64,000 bases of DNA from Patellaria atrata CBS 101060 (taxonomy: Eukaryota > Ascomycota > Dothideomycetes > Patellariales > Patellariaceae), in NCBI GenBank assembly GCA_010093705.1, contig MU006100.1, forward strand, positions 728,644-792,643, written 5' to 3'. Positions 11,047 through 22,918 of this stretch are shown one piece after another (the first letter of the stretch is position 1; every line of letters begins with the position of its first letter). The position numbers and the translations under genes were made by a program. The notes below the pieces were generated by a model. It saw only the letters and a program-made list of their open reading frames with translations, was not told the origin of the DNA and ran no database searches.

Positions 11047-11892
11047 AGAGAGTCTTGTATAACTCCTTCTGTTAAAGCTGTTCTGGTTCACTGTAAATCG
11101 AGCTGTCCGTTTGAGCTGTAAAGACGGGTGCACGAGTTTAATCAATTTCGTGATTAGAATGGATTCCTCGTAGAACTATGCGGTGTGTGCATAGTATCTG
11201 AGTTTGACGCGTAAACAAGTGGCATATATACCCAGAAAGATTTATATTGATCATTCCCAAATGATCGATATGTATTGTGAGTTTGAGCAGTTATCTGAGT
11301 GAGAAGAGAAACATATGAAACCTTAGGGGAGTTTGCAGGGAGGTTCCTAAAAGGTCAGGACAGTGCGGAACACTTTGCCCTCTACCTCAAGTTTCCACTG
11401 TAGATTTGCGGATATGATACAAACACCGATCAGACGCAGTTTTATGCCCATCTAGATTTTAGAAGGCAGTCGACTATACGCTATCAGCCTTGCTACTGAG
11501 GACGGATTGTCTAGAGAATCCGCGACGGCTGTAGTATGCCTAATGATTCATTAGTCTGGACCAATATGGAGATTTGTGATGTTGCCCCTCCATACCCCAC
11601 AATCTGTAGCGTCCCTGTGGCATGCAATGGTGTATTTGACTATATATGGGATATCAACAACCGGTGTTGACACATTATCTCAATGAAATTGCCTGTTACT
11701 TGGAATCATTAACTGGCTAGAAGGCCTAGATATGCCGCTTCCCGACAAGAAATATTGTTCGGTCCAGGGAAGAAACCTTCAGGGAAAATATAAGTATCCT
11801 TATGTTGCTGCACATCACTTGGCTTGATTTCATATCCCCTTTAATCAGTTTCTCTCGCCTATATTTGACCTTGAAGACCCTTCTTGACCATA
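11047..11892. promoter_or_regulatory. promoter region of AtuA-2 with shared motif
   Basis: An 845-bp gap without a credible gene. ATGATTCATTAG lies at 11543-11554, about 340 bp before the AtuA-2 start, and is identical over 13 bases to the motif in the ligase/MFS promoter. Confidence 0.5.
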
Positions 11893-13908
11893 ATGGCGCC
11901 CATGAGCCTTCACAGCAGCACAAACAGTGCAACCATCAATGGTGCTAATGGAACGCCGAAGAGGCCTATCAAGATTGCGGGATGTTCAGGTGGTAGGTGC
12001 TGACAAGTCAACTTTTCGATGAACAAATTCCGAATGAGAGTCCCTAGGTGTGTACGATCGAAAGCGAGCCATGCACGACATGGCAAAGAACGAAGAGGTC
12101 GACGTAATCACGGGTGACTGGATGAGCGAATGCAACATGACCCTCCGTGGGTCAGACAAACTAGACAAGTTAAACAAGCGTCAAACGTCATTAGTCGGCG
12201 CCGCCTACGAACCATACTTTTTGGAAGAAATTGACCCTGCTATTCCATGGTTAGCAAAGAAAGGAGTCAAGGTCTGCGTGAACGCAGGTGCTAGCGACGT
12301 TGAGGGTCTCGCGGAGGAAGTAATCAAGCTGATCAAGAAACATAACGTTGACCTGAAGGTTGGATACGTCACTGGCGATGACGTAACGGATGCAATGTTT
12401 GCATTGTACAACAAAGGTTCGCGCCAGTCTATCTTTGTGGTTTGTTCACATACTGACAAGGAGAAGGGGAGAAGTTCCCTAATCTGCCACAGGACAAGAA
12501 CATCCAGGATTGGGGCTTCGATCCAATCTGCGCTCAGTGTTATCTCGGCGGTACCGGTATCGCTGAGTGCTTTGCGGGTGGAGCAGACATCGTGGTCTGC
12601 GGTCGAGTAGCTGATGCTGCCTGCGTGATGGGTCCAGCCATGTGGTGGCACGGTTGGACTCGAGAAAACATCCAGGAGCTGGGTTCAACCCTCATGATCG
12701 GTCACATCATCGAGTGCAGCACATATGCAACCGGGGGTTACTATAGTGGATTCAAAGATCTTGGTGTAAACGATACCGATATGGGTTATCCGATTGCAGC
12801 CATAGATCATAAAGGTGAGGCCGTCATAACCATGGAGAAGGGCAAGCATGGGCTTGTGAGCCCAGCTACAGTCGCATCCCAGCTGCTTTATGAGATCCAA
12901 GGTCCCCTGTATTACAACTCAGACGTTACCGCTTCAATCGAGGATGTGAAATTGGTTCAAGTTGGCGAGAATGCTGTCCATGTTTCGGGGATCAAAGGTC
13001 TTCCACCACCCACCACAACAAAGGTCGGTATCACTGCCAAGGGTGGCTACCAGGCGGAATTCCATTTCTACTTGACTGGTCTAGACATCGAAGAAAAAGC
13101 GAAAATGGTTGAGCGCCAAACCCGGGCAGCTATGGGCAAATACGTCGATGAGTTTACGTGCCTCAAGTTTCAGGTCGCAGGTACGGTTTCACAGGATCCA
13201 CAATCGCAGGACGAAGCTACTGTGGACATGAGAATTTTTGCCCAAACCAAAAACGCAGACCTTCTCTCGGCAAATGCCATAATGGATAGTGACCGTGGCT
13301 CCTTCGCACGCTTTTGCATTGAAAATCTGTTGCAAGGTTACCCAGGTTCCACTATGGCACCAGATATGCGAACCGCGATGGGACGGCCATTTTTTGAATA
13401 CTGGGTCACCTTGATGCCCCAGTCTTTCGTAAAAGAACAGGCCCATCTACCAGATAGATCTGTTGTAGATATCCCTACACCTACCGTAATGCGCGAGTAC
13501 GAACGCCAACAGCCGACTGGCGATACTGTTGATCCCGTGGATCTCTCGGAATTTGGCCCAACAACCCGCGCTCCTCTGGGCTACGTTGTCATGGGACGTT
13601 CTGGAGATAAGTCATCGAACTGCAACCTTGGCCTATTCGTTCGACATGCGGATGAGTGGGATTGGTTTCGAACGCTCATGAGCGTCAACAAAGTCCGACA
13701 ATTACTAGGTAAAGATGACAAGGGAAAGAAAATCGACCGGTTTGAGCTTCCAAACATCTACGGAGTTCATTTCCTGTTGCGTGACCACCTCGACCGCGGT
13801 TTCAACGCTACAAGCGGTTTCGACAGCTTGGGAAAGAATTGCTGCGAATTTATTAGGTCAAGATGGGTCGATATCCCGAACAAGTTCTTAGAGCGTGGGA
13901 GAGTCTGA
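11893..13908 (+). CDS. AtuA-family (DUF1446) protein 2
   Basis: The protein is 638 aa (or 636 aa, depending on two AAG acceptors 6 nt apart, 12460 or 12466). Introns are 11993-12047 and 12417-12460. It has a DUF1446 domain (RPIKIAGCSGGVYDRKRAM, DVITGDWMSECNM, VGYVTGDDVTD, GGADIVVCGRVADAACVMGPAMWWHGW, IIECSTYATGG) and the C-terminal small domain (APLGYVVMGRSGDKSSNCNLGLFVRHADEW). It differs from AtuA-1 by a 30-residue N-terminal extension and by lacking a PTS1 (it ends GRV), so it may be cytosolic or may import by piggy-back. Its conserved core (GFDPICAQCYLGGTGIAECFAGG) is intact. The function is unknown. It lies just upstream of the cluster's bZIP gene. Confidence 0.88.
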
Positions 13909-14488
13909 ATAATTTATCCCCCTTTGGTGCTTCTCACTACTATTTCGGAGAAAGGGGTAAGGGTGCATTGTCTAATTGCTTCAATATTTGTTTCGTTGAG
14001 CAGTCCCGAGTACTATACATTGTCTACACAGCTAAGTCGGATGTCCTTTCGGTATTGAGACTATAGTTGGCTAGGAGACCTATCAGAGAAGTAACATGGA
14101 ATGAGATACCACACTTACTATATACCTGAGATGAGACGCGTGTTACTCTATTTGATCGCGTACTTCTCCTCGAAACTGTAGCCTGTAGAACACATGAGTA
14201 AATAATAATTGCCTTCAGAGTCTCATCCGATGCGTATCTTGATGATCCCATTGATTCGACAGCTATAGAAGCGGAGAGTTGGTGGAGAAGTAGTTCTAGT
14301 TCGGTTTCCTCTTTTCATGAACTCGCCAAGACCTCGGCTAGAACTAAACCTAACTTGGCCATACGCCTCCACCTCCCCTTTACCATCTCATCCCATCACC
14401 TCCCGTCCGGCTTTGCATCCAGAAATATTTGCAATCCCGCTCTCTCTTAGATATCCCTGTGCAATGAGTAATTAGCCCCTATCATATC
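13909..14488. other. intergenic before the bZIP gene
   Basis: No gene is supported. A GTAGTTCTAG element at 14290-14299 belongs to a short motif that recurs in several gaps of this window. Confidence 0.4.
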
Positions 14489-15675
14489 ATGTCCTCCACA
14501 GGATCCACTCCGACCCCCGAACAGCAACAAAACCACAGCGATGATACGTCAAAGGAAGCAGCTGCGCGCACCAACCTGGAGAAGAAGCGAGCTCGGGACA
14601 GGAAGTCGCAGCGTGCAATGCGTGATAGGACTCGCTGGCAAATTCATACGCTGACTGAGCAGGTGACTGAGCTCACGCATGCCTTAAATCTCCAGGCCAG
14701 TGAGAAGGCTGAACTCATGACGCAGTTGTTGACGGTGAGTGAGGAAAATGATCACTTGAGGATTCAAAAAGCGGCGTTGCAGTTAAGATTATTGGCCGCA
14801 GGGGAGGGTGATAGTGAAGTAGCGGAGAATGGGGAGAGGATACCTAAAACATACGAGCAGGTTCCCTGGAATACGGGTGCCTGTTGCATGTCCGATCAAA
14901 TCTTGCAGAGAATTGTAGACGCGAGGCATGAGTATCTGAAAGGGACGCCTCCAGGAGAATCTGAGCCTTTTCCTGAGAGACTAGACTTCAGTAGCTTGTT
15001 TGACACCAATCTGAATCCGCATAGGAGTATGTACGAACCTGGACATGTCATAGGAGATATTGTAAGATCATATAAAGAGATCGAGACTCTCCCAAAGCAG
15101 GTAGCCGTATATTACTGCATGTACATGTTGTTGAAGGTACGTACCTTATAATCTGACCGGCGGAAGCTGTTATGCATTAAAAACCAATACATTTGACTCC
15201 TTTCTACAACCGTGCAGACGGATACTGACGTTACATTATGCAGTGGCTTGTCTTGCGTTCAGAACTCTCATACAAACGTCTTCCTGTTTGGCTACGACCA
15301 GAACCCGCGCAGTTGGAGGTAGGACATTCCGCATGGATAGACCGCCTTCCATGGTGAGTTCTGAATATAGGGAGCAGAATTGGTGATCTTTAACGACTCT
15401 TTAGGCCTAAAATTAGGACATACGTTATTGAAAATAACATCCCCTTCGATGACTTCGCAGCGGCCTATTCCTCCTCTTTCAATGTAAAATGGGACTATGA
15501 CCCCTCACATGTCCTCATATCGGTTCCAGGGCCAACACTAGGAACACCACAAATGATTATTAACCCTATCTATGAGGAGCATGTTAGACAGCTCTCGAAC
15601 TGGACGGTTGGTCCTAACTTTCGACGTCGCTTTCCTGAGATGGCCAGAATCGTCGACGAATACACTCGCGACTAG
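14489..15675 (+). CDS. bZIP transcription factor with DUF3425 domain
   Basis: The protein is 342 aa with introns 15137-15243 and 15354-15404. The N-terminus has a basic region (KKRARDRKSQRAMRDRTRWQ, residues ~31-50) followed by a heptad zipper (LTEQVTELTHALNLQASEKAELM and on). The C-terminal half has the DUF3425 pattern typical of filamentous-fungal cluster regulators (VPWNTGACCMSDQI, GDIVRSYKEIETLPKQVAVYYCMYMLLKWLV, LPVWLRPEPAQLEVGHSAWIDRLPWPKIR). It most likely acts in the nucleus as the pathway-specific regulator of the neighbouring AtuA cluster. The zipper suggests homodimer binding to an AP-1-like palindrome, and such a motif is present in three cluster promoters. The target is inferred. 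Confidence 0.85.
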
Positions 15676-15957
15676 CACTTATTGTCAGATGCGAACTGGA
15701 ATGAATGGGAACACCCAACTTCCGCCTTTCTCAATCAATCATACACCATGCTTCTGGTCTGCATCTTAGGAGCGGTCTCGACTCTATTATTTATATTACT
15801 CAGGTTGTACAGTACAAGTTGACCCATCGATATGAATGCGTAGACTTTCGAAAACCCCCAGGTTATCCGGAACAAGCAGCTGGTATAGGATAAGCAGAGG
15901 TAGGGTGTAAAAGGGGACGGATTATGCAAAACTATGTTCTGAACGGGTTGACTCGCA

Positions 15958-16509
15958 GATGTACATCAGCTTCGATTTTACAACAGAAGGAGCTCTTGGG
16001 TATGTCGAACTCTATGAGCAGACACTGAATATTTAACAAGCGTTCGGGGGCCCAGAGAATGTCAACCGCGAAAAAGGTGATAGTCTATAAGGTGGATGTT
16101 TCATGAGCTGGATCCTCACTTGCTGGTAGTATTAAATGGTCTAACATGGGGTCGGAAGAACGAATAGATTTGTACGTCGTATTCAACGTCGCAGAGTCCG
16201 GAATTTTCCAGGAGCCTTTCATGTACGTCGACTTTAACCAACGATCCCGTACAAACGCGAGATCGGATTTCCATACAAATGTACCTATTAGAATTGGGTA
16301 CAGCTATACCAAGTGGGATGGCTGCAACAATAGATACGTATAGGGTGACAAGCCCGGCACATAACTCGGCTTATCCATATCATTCGACCGCTCCATACAT
16401 GTACGAAAACGCTTCTACAGTACCCGATTACAACACAGGAGTTCCCCTTGGGTATGGCTGCGCTGAGTTCACAGTGCCGGACATATTTGATCCTGTATGT
16501 AATGAATAG
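15958..16509 (+). pseudogene. possible decayed or misread short gene, unknown
   Basis: Three short, overlapping plus-strand frames carry protein-like text in series: ISFDFTTEGALGYVELYEQ, then LYVVFNVAESGIFQEPFMYVDFNQ, then a shifted frame reading AIPSGMAATIDTYR to YNTGVPLGYGCAEFTVPDIF before TAG at 16509. The two larger pieces could be one protein split by a frameshift near 16285. I recognise no family. It may be a relic of a gene adjoining the bZIP locus, or chance. Confidence 0.25.
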
Positions 16510-17055
16510 GTTTTAAGGTAGGAGGAGCTTGTGATACCGCACTACGATAGAGACGTTTGGATGCATACGAGATGGCTTACAAACCTTAACAAATTCCGGG
16601 TTGTTGTTTGCAAATCAGTTAAACAGTGAAGATCATTCCTGGGACTTATATTCATCGCAACCGGATTTGGCTTTGAATCATGATCATCATAAAACAGTAA
16701 AAAATGACTAATTCAGGGTTCATCTTGGTTGGATAATTTAACTCTCTTTCACATGATCTAGATAATGTTTGACGATCTTTCGCAGTTATCTTCACAGCCT
16801 TCGGCGCGCGGAGTATGCGTGACCAACCTTTTCGTCACAGTACTCAAACCTCATGTGCACTCATTTAATCAAGATGTCTCTCTTGTTCTTCACTAAGATT
16901 TACTTTCTATGACTAGGTATTTAGCTCCGCAAGGCAGCTTTCGCTATAATTTCTCTGCACAAAACTTCTCCTCACTTTCTTTAACAAGCCCTCCACAACC
17001 TCAGAAATTCTAGCGGTCGCTTAAGCTTAAGCAAACACACGCCCATATTCTCTGA
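16510..17055. other. intergenic
   Basis: AT-leaning spacer with no supported gene. The last ~150 bp are pyrimidine-rich (TTCTCCTCACTTTCTTT), as is typical just upstream of fungal start codons. Confidence 0.4.
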
Positions 17056-19442
17056 ATGCCACGCAGGAAATCAGGTCAAGAGGTCATTATTATCAGCAGT
17101 GATGAAGAGGATGAGATCACGATTACACGCCCGACACAAGGTGATAGACAAGATTCAGGAGAGACTATTGAAGCCTCTGCTGGTGTTCAGCCAACGCAGA
17201 AGGTTACTAAGCGGAGGAAGCAAAACCCATCGACTACCACAATGCACACTATGATGAACGATAGGCTGCCTCACGCCATGGGAGGAACAGCTACATACGG
17301 TGCGCCTACTTCTCGTCACCCTCATGGTCAACGTGTACAACTGCAAGCAATCAATTCAACTTCGTTCTTGGCGGACGGAACTTTTGTTCCTTTGGCGCCA
17401 TATCGCCTTGGAAATGTTTCCAATCAACCAGGCGTTGCACGTCGCCAGGAAGCTGTGTGGGTCGCTCTCCCGTCCATCCCTGAGTTTGAATCTTCGAAGG
17501 AAGCTGAGGAGCCATCGACTGTCGAAGCGAAATCTCAAGATGCTAATATGCCACGTGAGTAAGTAACCTACAGGCTCATCGCATTTCTAACATGTTGCAG
17601 ACTTCGAATGGGTTCTGATGAAGCTTTCAAGCAACGCGAAGGCTCATCTCGACACACTATGTAAAGATCTACACGCTAAGGTCCTTATAGTGGACAACAA
17701 AGTGATCAAACAGCCACCCGTCATTCCACAAACCAACACGAATTTTCACGCCATGCATTGTTATAACAACAAACAAGTTCCGAGTGGGGCTGGTCGATCA
17801 GGAAGGCCATTAAAACTCCCCTATCGTACATCAGACCGTATTGATTGGACAATCATTGATAGAGGCACCTATGGTATCCAATTTTCGCACTGTAGCTGGA
17901 AGTACTACAAGAAACAGCCCAGTGAGGGGAATACACCTTGCTATTGGTGTAGGGAGCGCGGATATCTGTGCATAACTATACGAGTGTACTTCGATCCCCC
18001 GGAGGAAATGATCAAAAACCCATGCACCAACCTCAATGAAGCGTTGATCGTCACATGGGCCGTATATTGGGCATTTCGGTACGATGCTGATAAAGCAGGA
18101 TTCATTCTCAATTCGGAATCGGAAAGTGAGGATGACGAGCTGGAAGTTTCTGTTCAAGGAAAACCGCCACCAACGATGTCAGCGAGTGGAAGGGTGCGAC
18201 CTCGTAGATACAAGCTTATCGAGCGACTGAAAACTGCTCCTCCTCCACATACCTATCTACCTGCGTGTGATATGAGTGCTTGGGAAGTTTTAGCCGTAGG
18301 TTTCAGCGCAAGTCCCATGAGGTTACCTCAATTACTGATCCCGAAGACAGTTCTTTCCCCATGCTATCCGAATCCCTCAATGCGCCCTCCGTCTAATCAA
18401 CAACGGTTGGAGCAGAGCTGATATTACTTGGTTCCAGGTCAGTACCCCAATCGAGATTTATCCCAAATGCTGACTCAGGCTATAGCTCTGGGCGCGAAAT
18501 GAGTGTGAAGGGTTTTCTGTAATGGATGCTGATGCGATGATCAGTGCACATGCAAGCGCCGTAGGTCATAATATAAACAGCGCATTAGCTAAAGCAGCAG
18601 GAGTGGATAAACTCACAACCAGGGCGCATCGCAGGGTTCCCGATAACAACCTCAATGTCGAATCCTGGAACAGATACACTGACACCGTAAGACGTGGTCA
18701 GACTATGATGCTTCTTAGGGATCTGCGTAAGGGGGTAGTAAATCGACCGAGTAGCATCTATGTGAGGGAACTTTCAATATGTTGTATGTTCGCGGAAGAC
18801 TGGCCAGATCTTTACCTCACGACTGAGCATGTTCCAGAACTCTTCGCTAGTCTCCGTGTCAACCTGGTGCCAGTTCCCAATGGCAAGAATCTGGACGCAG
18901 AATGCCTACACTTATGGCGCAAAGATGGACTAGTATCTGATGTTCTTAATAGTCCCGATACTCCTCAACCGAGAGTAATGTCAAACCCATCGGATGGCGC
19001 CATTGTACCTGTGGAATTCCCGCTGAAAAACAGTTCAGGAGAGGAATTGGAACTAGACGATATACCTCCTGACTGGTTCCTGGTATGGTGGCCGCTCCAC
19101 ACTGCTATTCGACTTCATGGTCTTGCAAGATATTTTCATACGATATTCCTAGACAGCTTAGAAGAGAAAGACATGCTCGAGTATAAAGAGACAGGGGTAG
19201 GGGAAGCAAAGTTGGACTTACGCATGCACGGAGAAAATGGCGAGGCTGGTCGACTCTCGGGTAGACTTTCCCCGTCACATCTCAACGACCAAGACTGCGA
19301 TGTGGCAGGTCCTAGTAATGATCTCGTTGCGCAACAAGTACCAGAAGAACATACGGTCCACTCTGGAGGACGACCTGGAAAGACTGAGACAGATTTGGAC
19401 GTCAATCGGGTAGATGGATGTTCAAAAGGAGCGAACAAATGA
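17056..19442 (+). CDS. unknown 716-aa protein with N-terminal SUMO-interaction-like motif
   Basis: Two long frames join as one gene using introns 17555-17600 and 18296-18485 (donor GTAGGT, branch CTGAC, acceptor TATAG). Both joins keep frame, and the second reads SAWEVLA|LWARNECEGFSVMDADAM, so the apparent stop at 18421 and the ATG at 18522 lie inside or after the intron. Residues ~8-19 (EVIIISSDEEDE) match the hydrophobic-then-acidic pattern of a SUMO-interacting motif. A Cys-rich stretch (CSWKYYKK...CYWCRERGYLC) in the middle could be a small Zn or DNA-binding module of the type seen in fungal proteins of unknown function. No enzyme domain is seen. Nuclear location is plausible but inferred. 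Confidence 0.6.
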
Positions 19443-20229
19443 TGGGGGATGACCGTCATATATATCGCAGCAGCTCGAGAATAGGTCTAATTCCTTCACA
19501 TCTTATCGCAGACCTAAGCCAGATATGACTGGACCACGTAAAATATTCCCTATCGTCCAGAAACTGCTTTGAGATGACAACCCTAACATCATTACCCCCT
19601 CCTTATTTCAGCGGGATTCTGGCTAGGCTATGTATATTTGATATAGGTCCTGAAACCCTTCACTCGTCCAGTAAGCTTCAGTTCATTTCACAATCACCTT
19701 TCCATCTTCTCATATCTCCGCCGACTTTGGCAGGGCGTACTGGTTCCTTGAACTTTCGTACTAGAAATCGCTACACAACTGATATCTAGGGGAATGTTTT
19801 GGGAGTCTAGGCGAGGAAAGCTCATGGTAGTTAATCTTCAATAGTTAATGTAATGGTAGCATGAAATCAGTAGCTGCATATAACGGGAGTCTTTCCCCTG
19901 AACGTCTTCTCCTCAGTGAAATTATATCGTTACGGATGAGGCGAGGTTGAGATACCGCTTGCACGGTTGGGCCCGATGATAAGATAAGATCAACGTAAAC
20001 TCCAATCAAGGCAAGTGGAAATGCATCCACGAGTACACCTATGTTAAACTCTTTCTAGGATTTCACCGAACGAAAATATCTTATTACTAAAAAGTAGGGG
20101 GAGAACTCAAAAGTACTCGAATTATACTTGTCGTTTTGTACTACTGTAGTTCTACTTTCTATATGCCAGGTGATTACCCGCAAAAACTCAGCTCATCATT
20201 AGACATGCATCAATGTTAACCATTTTATT
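19443..20229. other. intergenic
   Basis: No gene is supported. The GTAGTTCTAC element occurs at 20146-20155, and the region is AT-rich near 20080-20230. It probably holds the 3' ends of two converging genes. Confidence 0.4.
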
Positions 20230-21912
20230 TCAGTCATTGTTCAAAGCTTCATTCCGCAACTCCTCCGGTCGATACTGTGGCCTTACAAACTCTTTACCGA
20301 TCTCTCCAACATCCGCATGCGCCTCCAAAGCTTCATTGAGCCCCTGTCTCTGCACGCACTGATCAAACCGGAAACTCTTTGCACATTCTTCCAATTCTTC
20401 GAACGACATATCTCGGAAGAGTTCCGCAAACTCGGCTTGTACACAAGTGCTGACCCATATTTGGTTTATAATGCGTGTTATCTGTCGTTCGGTTGCCCAT
20501 GGAGTTGGATACTGCAGTTTGGATGTCGGAGCTACACTATCGATCCAATCGACTAGGGGATTGATAACATCTTCCACTTGTTTAGATGGATATCGGCCCC
20601 AAGCATCTAGCTGGAGCTCTCGTTTGCGCTTCAGGAAAGGTTGAATTGTCTTCATCCACTTGCTGTTGGGATCGACATGAATCATTCCCTGGACTCCGAT
20701 GTCCTGAATTTTGGTTAATCTCGTGGTATGCTGATAACAAGAAACAGCCCTGCTTACCTTGTACAGCCAGATACTCCAGTGTATCTTATATTTGTCGTAA
20801 GTGGTCAATTGCTGTTCTAGTAACTTGTATCTCGCCGCGTTCACCTCCTCGTGATCCGAATCCAGCTCTGGGTTCGCGTACACGGGCCCAAATTCACCGT
20901 TCCAGATAGGAGTTTTGGTCTTATACATAAATTCTGCTTTTCGAAGGAACTGTCTCTCGATCTTTTTCTTTTGCTCGTCTGTTCCTTCATACCTTTCACC
21001 TTTCGGGAAACCCATCATCTGCATATCAGTCAGTCATGAACCTCCATTACTTTAGGTCACCAGACCAACCGAGTAGTCGTGCAATGCGTAAACGCAATTT
21101 GGCAAAGCTTTGTCAAAGAATTTCCACTCCATTGCGAAAGTGTTGCCATCTAACCACAGAATATGATTAGAATCAATCTTTCGGATGGCAGTTTCTATCC
21201 TCTCATAAAATGCAGGTAAGCGCCAGTGCTCCGGATCGCAAGGCTCATTGAGCGGATTATATCCCGCAATCCACGGATTGTGCTTGTATCGTCGAGCAAT
21301 CTGTTCCCAGAGCCACACCGTTCTGTCCTGGTGATCCTTGAAGTCCCAGAACGCCGCGTAGTTGGTGGTGTTGTCGGAATGCCAGTCAGGGTTTTGACCC
21401 CCTGGCGCGGTGTGCATATCCAAGATGGTATATATACCTTCTTTCGCGCACTCCATGGCCTTAGCATCTCATAACAATGAAAGTCCGGAAGCACATACAA
21501 GATCAATTACTCTGTCTAAATGTTTGAATCCTTGCTCTTTCAGGACCCTAGGGTTCATATCGTCTTCCAAATGGCGATAGTTAAAAGGTATCCTCAAGCA
21601 GTTGAGTCCCTTGCTCTTGTAGAATTTGGCGTCTTCTTCCATGAAAAAGTACTCTAACCACTTATCAAAAAAGAATTCATACTTTTCCTCTCCCAGGACC
21701 TTCTTCATTGCCCTGCGATGTTGAGACTCGTGGCCAGGATAACCGGTAATGAAATTTTCCATACTGTATCAATAGGTTTAGTACACTGTTATCTTTACGG
21801 AAGGGGGTCGGTACTTCATCCAACCTCCCAACCCAGCTCCTCGCAGAATGATAGGTTTACCATCATTTCCCACCACGTTTTCCCCTTCTACTCGTAGTAT
21901 ACCGGTTGACAT
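20230..21912 (-). CDS. intracellular glycoside hydrolase family 5 protein
   Basis: The protein is 495 aa with four introns (21764-21814, 21460-21498, 21019-21069, 20704-20757). The first exon gives MSTGILRVEGENVVGNDG and the family's IILRGAGLGGWMNMENFITGYPGHE is rebuilt across intron 1. The catalytic acid/base lies in GYNPLNEPCD and the nucleophile in IWNGEFGPVY. NCLRIPFNYRHLEDD and LDMHTAPGGQNPDWH are typical of beta-glucanase-like GH5. There is no signal peptide, so a cytosolic glucan or glycolipid substrate is more likely than cell-wall secretion. The 39-nt second intron is unusually short but keeps frame and gives VIDLAMECAKEGIYTILDMH. Confidence 0.88.
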
Positions 21913-22918
21913 ATCGAATGGGCTATTTGTAAATGTGAATTTGAAGCAGATTTGAAAATTAAATTGGATTTATATCGTTTGGGAAAGATTTATAGATGAC
22001 TTCATAATTCTTTAATGGAGAACTTCATAGAGGGGTTCTCGTGTAATAATTCCTCTGCTCCCCTGACCATTTGCCGAGTCACCGTACAATGCAGCGTCAC
22101 ATTTAGGCTAAATCAAAGGAAGAGCTAGTGACTGGCTGATACGGGCTAATCCAAGTCCCATCTATCATTCGTTTCTATATCTCATGCGCAACTAAAAGAA
22201 AACAACAGTTCAAAAGATCAGAATATGTAAAATTAGAGTTTACTGCGGAATTTAATGTCGGGGACACTGAAAGAACAACATTACGAATACGGTTGGTTCA
22301 TTGCTGGGCGAATATAGAACTAGCGATATGACATGTAATCTAGAGCTCCTATGTAGTAAGTTGTGCTGCGTATGAAGCTTCGTTATAGATATTGGTGTCA
22401 CCTCAGAAGAATAAGATAACATTATACGATACCATCAGACCTGCCAGGCGCCGACCGTTCCAAACAACCCCAAAACAACGATCCCCTACGACATATCGAA
22501 CATCTTCAAAGCGATATTTCCCTCATCATGCTCAGATATGGACCACATCGACGTTAAATACTTCCACTCCAGACCAAAATCATCATAATTAATTCTTCCA
22601 TTCACCCTGACCTCCAATATATATTGTGTTAACAAACTCAAAATCACTTCTCTATTACTTTTTCGTTTTCTTGTCTTTAGTAGCCAATTGATACTTAATT
22701 GTGGTTGCTCATGGTACTGAATTGGTTTCCTCTCGAGCTGGAGGTCTGGAATAAACGAGGCTTTATTCACCCAGTCCTTCCACCTCGTAGTCGACATTAG
22801 AAGTGAGTTTATACCAGTTGTTCTCACATTTTTTGCAATGAATTATAATCAAATAGTATTACTTCCCTACCTACGATCAGTATATTCTATGAATATGTGT
22901 ATATAAACACGAGATTGC
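21913..22918. other. intergenic with a doubtful 113-codon frame
   Basis: A minus-strand open frame at 22486-22827 has no recognisable domain and lies just downstream of the STAND gene. It is probably 3' UTR or noise. Nothing else is supported. Confidence 0.35.
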
